From Saprospiraceae bacterium (GTDB taxonomy: Bacteria > Bacteroidota > Bacteroidia > Bacteroidales > JAIPBB01): DNA of 10,034 nt. The first letter of the stretch is position 1. Every line of letters starts with the position of its first letter. Below, one piece after another: positions 1 to 5,300 of the stretch. Below the pieces are notes generated by a model. The model was not told where the DNA came from. It was given only the letters and a program-made list of their open reading frames with translations, and searched no databases. The position numbers and the translations under genes are program-made. The stretch spans positions 1-10,034 of the forward strand of contig JAIPBB010000200.1 in NCBI GenBank assembly GCA_021739805.1, written 5' to 3'.

Positions 1-186
1 TATATTTTAAAGATAAAAGCCGGGGATAAAATTTATGGGGATAAAATTATTATTCAATAGTAATTTATATTTGAAATCTCTCTCTAAATCTCAATATTTT
101 CTTCAATCAAATAAGCAAAATTTCACACTAATTCTTTCCAATAAAAAACGCTTCGCCTGTGAAAAATGGGAAAAACACAAAAACAA

Positions 187-393
187 TCAAGCAAGATTAA
201 ATTTTCCTAAAATTCCAATAATAAAAAAAGGCAGGTCATTTCTGCCTGCCTTGTAATTTTTGCGGTCGTAAATTTTCTTCGACCGATGCACTTTATGCCG
301 TGGAATGACATGTTTGTGCTCATCAATTTCAGCCTCCCTGCTGGCTTTTCGGTTAGCTTTGATGTAATCCAGTTTTGTAATTCGTGTTTTCAT
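187..393 (-). CDS. Small basic conserved-looking protein of unknown function (68 aa)
   Basis: The 68-residue protein has a highly charged N-terminal half: KANRKASREAEIDEH at about residues 12-26, followed by a His/Arg/Lys-rich stretch HKVHRSKKIYDRK at 33-45. The C-terminal tail is hydrophobic (LPFFIIGILGKF, 54-65). From memory, small proteins starting like MKTxxxDYIKANRKASREAE recur in Bacteroidota and are annotated as hypothetical; I cannot name a function. The start ATG lies 15 nt downstream of a TAATTTTG box, so the gene can be transcribed alone, although it also follows the rubrerythrin gene by 76 nt. A strong intrinsic terminator falls inside the reading frame from codon 48 onward, so the last ~20 codons may rarely be transcribed. 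A one-base frame change in the A-run at codons 45-46 would give an earlier TGA inside the terminator loop. The gene is probably real; its true C-terminus is uncertain. Confidence 0.62.
   Translation of the reverse strand: MKTRITKLDYIKANRKASREAEIDEHKHVIPRHKVHRSKKIYDRKNYKAGRNDLPFFIIGILGKFNLA
223..252 (-). terminator. Strong intrinsic terminator inside the 3' part of the small ORF
   Basis: Read on the minus strand, AAGGCAGG (252-245) pairs perfectly with CCTGCCTT (235-228) across a 9-nt loop and runs straight into a T tract (229-223). This is the classic Rho-independent layout and the best terminator in the window. It lies about 35 nt before the stop codon at 187-189 of the open frame, so it overlaps coding sequence rather than following it. 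The T tract is a run of A on the other strand, so it favours minus-strand transcripts. Confidence 0.75.
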
Positions 394-414
394 TATAATT
401 AAAATTTAAGGGTA

Positions 415-422
415 CAAAATTA
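415..422 (-). promoter_or_regulatory. Candidate -7 box for the small protein gene
   Basis: The minus strand reads TAATTTTG, a full match to the Bacteroidota -7 consensus TAnnTTTG. The predicted transcript start is around 408, giving a leader of about 15 nt before the ATG at 393. No TTG or TTTG stands at the usual ~19-nt spacing; the nearest TTTG leaves a spacer of only 11, and the next about 29. The call therefore rests on the -7 element and on its position just after the hairpin that closes the rubrerythrin gene. Confidence 0.4.
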
Positions 423-454
423 CAAAAAAACATCAAACATCTTGCCGTAAGCAA

Positions 455-477
455 AAAATTAGATTAGGTCTAATTTT
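455..477 (-). terminator. Hairpin with T tract at the rubrerythrin stop codon
   Basis: On the minus strand AAAATTAGA (477-469) pairs perfectly with TCTAATTTT (463-455) across a 5-nt loop, followed by two more T. The TAG stop codon (472-470) is inside the first arm. The stem is A/T-rich, so this is at best a weak or partial terminator. It would separate the flavodiiron-rubrerythrin transcript from the small protein gene. Confidence 0.5.
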
Positions 478-922
478 CAGCTAAAACTATATCGTCATAT
501 TCGATTTCAAATCGAAGCTTATGCTTTGCTTCTTCCTGTGCTAATGCTTTAAAAAGCTTCTTAACTTCACCATCGGTTGCAGCAGAGGCTAAATCTGAAT
601 ACAATTTAAAAGCAGCTTTTTCTCTTTTCATTGCTAAGATTAAAACTTCCTGAAAAGTCATATCTTCTTTTGCCTCAACATCCACTACATAATCACTGAT
701 TTTAAGATCCATAACCGCTTCATCAGTAATTGTTATTTCACCGGTATCTTTAAATCTTTGAATTTTGGTTTTGTGTCCTTTTTCTTCTCTTGAAAAGTCA
801 ATAAATGCTTGTTTTATTGAACCTTCAGATTTTTCAGCTAATCCTGTATAAAAATCAATAGCTCTTTGTTCTGCAGCCATTGCAAAATCTAAAACTTCGT
901 TTAATGATTGAAAATTAGTCAT
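470..922 (-). CDS. Rubrerythrin / ferritin-like diiron protein without a rubredoxin domain
   Basis: This 150-residue protein forms a four-helix ferritin-like domain with two duplicated iron-binding halves. The first half carries E18 (AAEQRAIDFY) and E47-x-x-H50 (REEKGH). The second carries E101 (MKREKAAFKLY) and E131-x-x-H134 (QEEAKH). Together they give the expected set of carboxylate and histidine ligands for a non-haem diiron site. Family members reduce hydrogen peroxide to water in the cytoplasm, and that is the likely role here. Classical rubrerythrin has a C-terminal rubredoxin domain with two CxxC pairs. This protein has no cysteine at all, so electrons must come from a separate rubredoxin or similar donor. 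It lies 32 nt downstream of the flavodiiron gene on the same strand and is probably co-transcribed with it. A storage-type ferritin is unlikely given the length and paired motifs. The exact substrate is inferred. Confidence 0.88.
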   Translation of the reverse strand: MTNFQSLNEVLDFAMAAEQRAIDFYTGLAEKSEGSIKQAFIDFSREEKGHKTKIQRFKDTGEITITDEAVMDLKISDYVVDVEAKEDMTFQEVLILAMKREKAAFKLYSDLASAATDGEVKKLFKALAQEEAKHKLRFEIEYDDIVLAEN

Positions 923-954
923 AATATTACAATTTTTATAGTGAAAATTATCAT

Positions 955-2115
955 TTAAATTAATTCTTTAATACTCTCTTCTATTTCAAGAAGATCGCTT
1001 TCGGTTGGAACAAATTTTATTTTTTTACTGGCAATAATTTCAAGTCCGGCATCTTCAAAAAATTTGCTGATTTTAGGGATACTTTGATCTCCCCAACCAT
1101 ATGAACCAAAGGCTATTGCTTTTCTACCTTTTGGCGCTAATCCTTGCATATAAGTTAAAAATCCGGCAACAGATGGCATTATATTTCCATTTAATGTTGG
1201 TGAGCCAACACAAACATATTCTGCGGTTAAAAGCTCAGTCATAATATCTGAAATGTGATTATAAGCCAGATTATATCTTGGACAAATATAGCCCTTTTCT
1301 TCAAAAGCTGACTGAATTGCAATTGCCATTTTTTCAGTAGAATTCCACATAGTATCATAAACAATAACGGCTTTCTTTATTGTTTCATTCGATGCCCACT
1401 TATTGTAATTCTCGATAATTGCACCGATGTTTTTTCTCCAAATAAGACCATGGCTTGGTGCTATCATTTGTATATCTAAACCGGCAGCAGCACCTAATGC
1501 TTTATTAACTGGTTTGTCGTAAGGTAATACGATATTTGCGTAATATTTCCTTGCTTCAATCATAATCATATCAACAGGAAATTCATCATCAAAACGAGCA
1601 CCTGAAGCCAAATGCTGACCAAAAGCATCGTTTGAAAACAATATTTTTTCTTCCGGCATATAAGAAACCATATTGTCGGGCCAGTGAACCATTGGAGTTG
1701 TAACAAATTGTAAACTTCTCTTGCCCAGGCTTATCGAATCACCACTTTTTACAATATGATAATTCCAATTTCCATGATAGTGCTGTTCCAGTCCTTTTTC
1801 ACCACTTGGGCAAGTTACAATCATTGCATTTGGATTTATTTTCATCAACTCAGGCATTGCTCCCGAATGATCCATTTCAACATGATTGCATATTATATAA
1901 TCAATTTTCGAAGGGTCAATAATATCAGAAATTCTACTTATCAATTCATCAGTTAAATTTGGTTTAACTGTATCTATAAGTGTAACTTTTTCATCAATTA
2001 TTAAATAGGCATTATATGTTGTTCCTCTCTGGGTTAGATAACCATGAAAGTTTCTAACATTCCAGTCTATCGCTCCAACCCAATAAATTCCTTTTTTTAT
2101 TTCTTTTGACTTCAT
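955..2115 (-). CDS. fprA: Flavodiiron protein (A-type flavoprotein, FprA family)
   Basis: This 386-residue cytoplasmic enzyme reduces O2 to water and/or NO to N2O. The N-terminal beta-lactamase-like domain (about 1-245) holds the diiron ligands H78-x-E80-x-D82 (NHVEMDH), H144 (MVHWPD), D163 (SNDAFG) and H222 (PSHGLIW), all present. The C-terminal flavodoxin domain (about 248-386) shows FMN-binding loops: the phosphate loop YDTMWNSTEKMA at 253-264, GSPTLNGNIMPSV at 304-316, and FGSYGWGDQS at 336-345. Length and order match the two-domain class; there is no rubredoxin or flavin-reductase extension, so a separate rubredoxin is expected as electron donor. The start is supported by a promoter about 50 nt upstream. 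The gene leads a two-gene unit with a rubrerythrin, a common O2/peroxide defence pairing in anaerobes. Preference for O2 or NO cannot be read from the sequence. Confidence 0.95.
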   Translation of the reverse strand: MKSKEIKKGIYWVGAIDWNVRNFHGYLTQRGTTYNAYLIIDEKVTLIDTVKPNLTDELISRISDIIDPSKIDYIICNHVEMDHSGAMPELMKINPNAMIVTCPSGEKGLEQHYHGNWNYHIVKSGDSISLGKRSLQFVTTPMVHWPDNMVSYMPEEKILFSNDAFGQHLASGARFDDEFPVDMIMIEARKYYANIVLPYDKPVNKALGAAAGLDIQMIAPSHGLIWRKNIGAIIENYNKWASNETIKKAVIVYDTMWNSTEKMAIAIQSAFEEKGYICPRYNLAYNHISDIMTELLTAEYVCVGSPTLNGNIMPSVAGFLTYMQGLAPKGRKAIAFGSYGWGDQSIPKISKFFEDAGLEIIASKKIKFVPTESDLLEIEESIKELI

Positions 2116-2142
2116 ATTATTTCATACTTTTTCATATTATTT
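2111..2142. repeat. 12-bp direct repeat spanning the fprA start
   Basis: TTCATATTATTT occurs exactly at 2111-2122 and again at 2131-2142, 20 bp apart. A partial copy (TTCATA) lies between them at 2121-2126. The first copy contains the fprA start codon on the minus strand. In sequence this AT-rich it may be chance or a small local duplication. Confidence 0.5.
2112..2135 (-). other. Possible 7-codon upstream ORF overlapping the fprA start
   Basis: In the fprA leader an ATG at 2135-2133 opens a frame encoding MKKYEII. It ends in TGA at 2114-2112, overlapping the fprA ATG as ATGA. The same ATATGAA context occurs at both starts because a 12-bp direct repeat lies here, so the arrangement may be a by-product of that duplication. 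Translational coupling is conceivable but not shown. Confidence 0.25.
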
Positions 2143-2152
2143 TAACTGATTG

Positions 2153-2170
2153 TGTGCTTCAAGTTGCACA
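2153..2170. promoter_or_regulatory. Candidate operator dyad at the fprA transcription start
   Basis: TGTGC (2153-2157) and GCACA (2166-2170) form an inverted repeat around an 8-bp centre. The site lies immediately downstream of the -7 box, at the expected transcription start, where a bound repressor could block initiation. It recalls Crp/Fnr-family half-sites (TGTGA...TCACA), but the fifth base and the spacing differ. The regulator is unknown and the arms are short. Confidence 0.3.
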
Positions 2171-2172
2171 AA

Positions 2173-2203
2173 CAAAGATAAAAAACATAAAGTAGTTCCC
2201 AAA
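2173..2203 (-). promoter_or_regulatory. Bacteroidota-type promoter of the fprA-rubrerythrin unit
   Basis: On the minus strand TTTG (2203-2200) and TATCTTTG (2180-2173) are separated by 19 nt, matching the TTTG-N19-TAnnTTTG consensus in both boxes and spacing. Transcription should begin near 2166, giving a leader of about 50 nt before the fprA ATG. A second -7-like box, TAAATTTG (2233-2226), lies upstream, but its nearest TTTG leaves a spacer of only about 15 nt. Confidence 0.65.
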
Positions 2204-2310
2204 ATTTTATTATTTGGTTTTGCCACAAATTTAATGTTTAATTTAATACAAATTGATAACCAGAGATTTATGTTAACAACTGTCTATTTCTGAAATTTAA
2301 TCGGATAGTA

Positions 2311-2339
2311 GTGAAAAAAAATAGTGTGTTTTTTTTCAC
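2311..2339. terminator. Perfect A/T-rich hairpin just after the giant surface-protein gene
   Basis: GTGAAAAAAAA (2311-2321) pairs perfectly with TTTTTTTTCAC (2329-2339) around a 7-nt loop. On the minus strand it begins about 20 nt after the TAG at 2362-2360. The position suits a transcription end, but the stem is nearly all A-T and the T run is inside the stem, so efficiency is doubtful. It may instead be a 3'-end stabilising hairpin. Confidence 0.45.
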
Positions 2340-2359
2340 ATTGCTAATATAATAATTTT

Positions 2360-5300
2360 CTACCTCATCAAAGTCACAGTTCCCTGGTTTGAAAAAGTTT
2401 GCTTTGTTCCGGAGGCTTTAGTTATTGAATAATCAACTGTAAAATAATAAACTCCCGATGGGCATTCATTTCCTTTATTAGTGCCGTCCCAGGCTTGTTC
2501 AATATTATCCGACTTAAATATCAGATTTCCCCAGCGGTTAAAAATCTGAATATTAAAACTCGAAACAAATTTAGCGATTACATAGAAATTATCATTATAA
2601 CCATCTCCATTTGGAGTGAAAACATTAGGTGCGAAAAATGAACAATCAATCGAATGGAAAGAAATCGTATCCGACCCTGATCCACAGCGATTAGTTGCTA
2701 TAACATAATATGTTCCGGGTTCTTTAACTATATAATAATCAAGCTTTGACCCATCCTGCCACAAATATGAATCATAACCCGGTTTTGCATAAAGAGTAAT
2801 ACTGTCGTTCAGGCAGAGATAGGTGTTTTTCCCAAGATCTAAATGTGGCAAAGGAAAAATTCCTATTGTAATAGTATCATAGCCCCAACAACCATTTGAG
2901 TCCTGAAGGGAAACATTAATTGTCCCTGCTGAGCTTAGGTTTATTTGATTAGTTGTATTCCCGTTAGACCATAAATAATTTGTATAAGCCGTGCCTGTAT
3001 TTAGAGTGATTGACTTTCCTTCACAAATAAGGGTGTCATTTCCCAAATTAATTATGGGGGGTGTATGATAACTCACATAAATATCGTCAGAAATTTGACA
3101 ATTATTATCATAAGTAACAGTTACGCTATAAATTCCTGTTTGGCTAATACTAATTGTTGGTGTTGTTTGTCCTGTACTCCATAAAAATGAAGTGCCTCCA
3201 TTAAAATTTGCTGTAGTTAGAACGAAAGGGTCAAAAGAACAAACCACTGTATCTTTTCCAAGTCCAAAAACATAACCCGGGCTATTATTAAAAATCCAAC
3301 CCGAATTATTGCTTACATCAGAACTGTTAGCACCAGCATAAAATACAGCTCCTCCGATTGCTTTAATATCTCTCATATGTATAAAATCTCCTGACACAAT
3401 CCCCGAAGATTTTATTATCGTTGCCTGTTTGTTCATTTGAGTTGATTGTAAAGTAATAGGAAAACAATTATTACCCAATATTTGCAAGTGTTTAATAATG
3501 GTTTGATGTTTATCCTTATCAAGCTCATATAACATATTTGCTGAAAAACTTAATGAATCATAAGTGTTTTTTCCAATAATTCTTCCACTGTTTTTAAAAA
3601 AGACATGATTATATGATAAGTCCTGGGTCAAATTATTTAAAACTGAAGTTCCTGTAAGACACTCAAAAAATAGATTATTAAACTTCAATCCTGATGTTGC
3701 ACCGGTAAAATAAGTATGAGCTTCATCAAGAAATCTAATAGTAGATGTGCCTGAATTCAAAGTTAGGTTATTTGTTTTAATAACAAATGAAAAACCGCCA
3801 TCTGCAACAATAATTTCGCTTGCTCCAAGAGTAAGAGTTCTTGTGCTTGTTGTATTTGACAAAAAAACTTTACAAAAAACTTTTTTCCCATTTGTATTTA
3901 AACTGCCATTATTAAATTTTATTTGTTCATCGACTACTTTCATACTGTCCATTAAAGTCCAGCCTCCACCCTGACCATCAAAAATTACGTAATTTAGAAA
4001 ATTTTGCCCGGCAGATGTAATAGTTTTTCCTAAGGATGTTGCTGAAAAATGAATTTCATTTGAAAATGCGTTTTTCATTGAACTACAAAAAGTTAATGAA
4101 CCGAAGATATTTAAAGTAAAAACTTGTGTAAAGAAAACCGGTTGACTTGTTGTAACTGTCCATGTTTTATTTCTGCAATATGCATCAACGTTTACGTAAA
4201 CCGTGTCGGTCGGAGTATTAAAAGAATTATTATCAAAATAGACATCATCTAATGGAGTAGGAACACAATCTCCACCAGGACCTCCTGATGTAAATGACCA
4301 ATGGTATGGGTCATCCCACTCTCCTGTTCCATTCACCCAATAAAGACCTTTTGATGTAACTTGATTGATAGTCCATCCTGTATTGTTTCCAAGATCTTCA
4401 GAATTAAGAGCAGTAAATGTTGCTCCACCACTTGCAGTATTATCTTGCAAATGAACATAATCAACAATAAGGTTTCCTGAATTTTTGGAAATGGTAGCGG
4501 CTATTCCTCCGATTGTTGATGAGAAATAAATATGTGAATTACAATTACCTAGTGCGATAAAAGTATTTACAGTTTGGGTATATCCTGATTGAAGCCTGTT
4601 ATTTGTCCCTGCTTCAAAAAACAAAGTATCATAAGAATTCGTCCCCATAATTATTCCTCCGTGAAAAAAAGCAACCTTTTTGAAATTACATGAAATTTGG
4701 TCAGACATAAATCTCGAAAGACCCTGGTTTAAAGAGAAAATTACATTCCAATAGTTTAAATAGCCTGTTCCTGTTGTAAGAAAGGATGCAGATGAGCCTT
4801 GAACGTCAATATTTGAGCTATCAGAATAGAAAGTTAAATTAGTTGCATTCATTGTCCATGCAGTTCCTACCATAGTCTCAAGACTAACATTAGAACCACT
4901 AATATCAAGAACTCTGGTATTGGGAATGTTCGCTATAAAAGAAGATGCAGAAACATTTTTACTGTTAAAATTAAGATTTCCGTGATGAAAGATTAAATTA
5001 CCTAAGCAACCAAAATCATCCTGAAGAGTCCAACCTCCCCCCAGACCTCTGAAAATAACATGTCGATTAAATTTATTTCCGGCAGAGGTAATTGTTTTAC
5101 CTAGAGAAGTAGCTTCAAAATAAGCTACACCCAGAAATGTCAGCGACATTGCCTGAATAAAAGTCAGGGAACCAAATATTCTAAGATTATGAAGGAAATG
5201 TCCTGAAAATTCAGGATTATAAAGAGAGCCTGTCCATGTCATGTCTCTGCATGTTGCATTGCCAACATTTATATCAACAATTTGACCTGTTGCTGTAAAG

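Noticed and set aside
35..256. 73-residue plus-strand frame at the left edge
   Set aside because: Low-complexity K/N/S/L composition typical of AT-rich non-coding sequence. It runs into the terminator and antisense to the more credible small basic protein, and has no recognisable motif.
1756..1956. 66-residue plus-strand frame inside fprA
   Set aside because: Antisense shadow of a flavodiiron gene whose minus-strand frame carries all metal ligands.
3747..3974. 75-residue plus-strand frame inside the giant gene
   Set aside because: Antisense to repeat 4, whose minus-strand frame is continuous and conserved with the other repeats.
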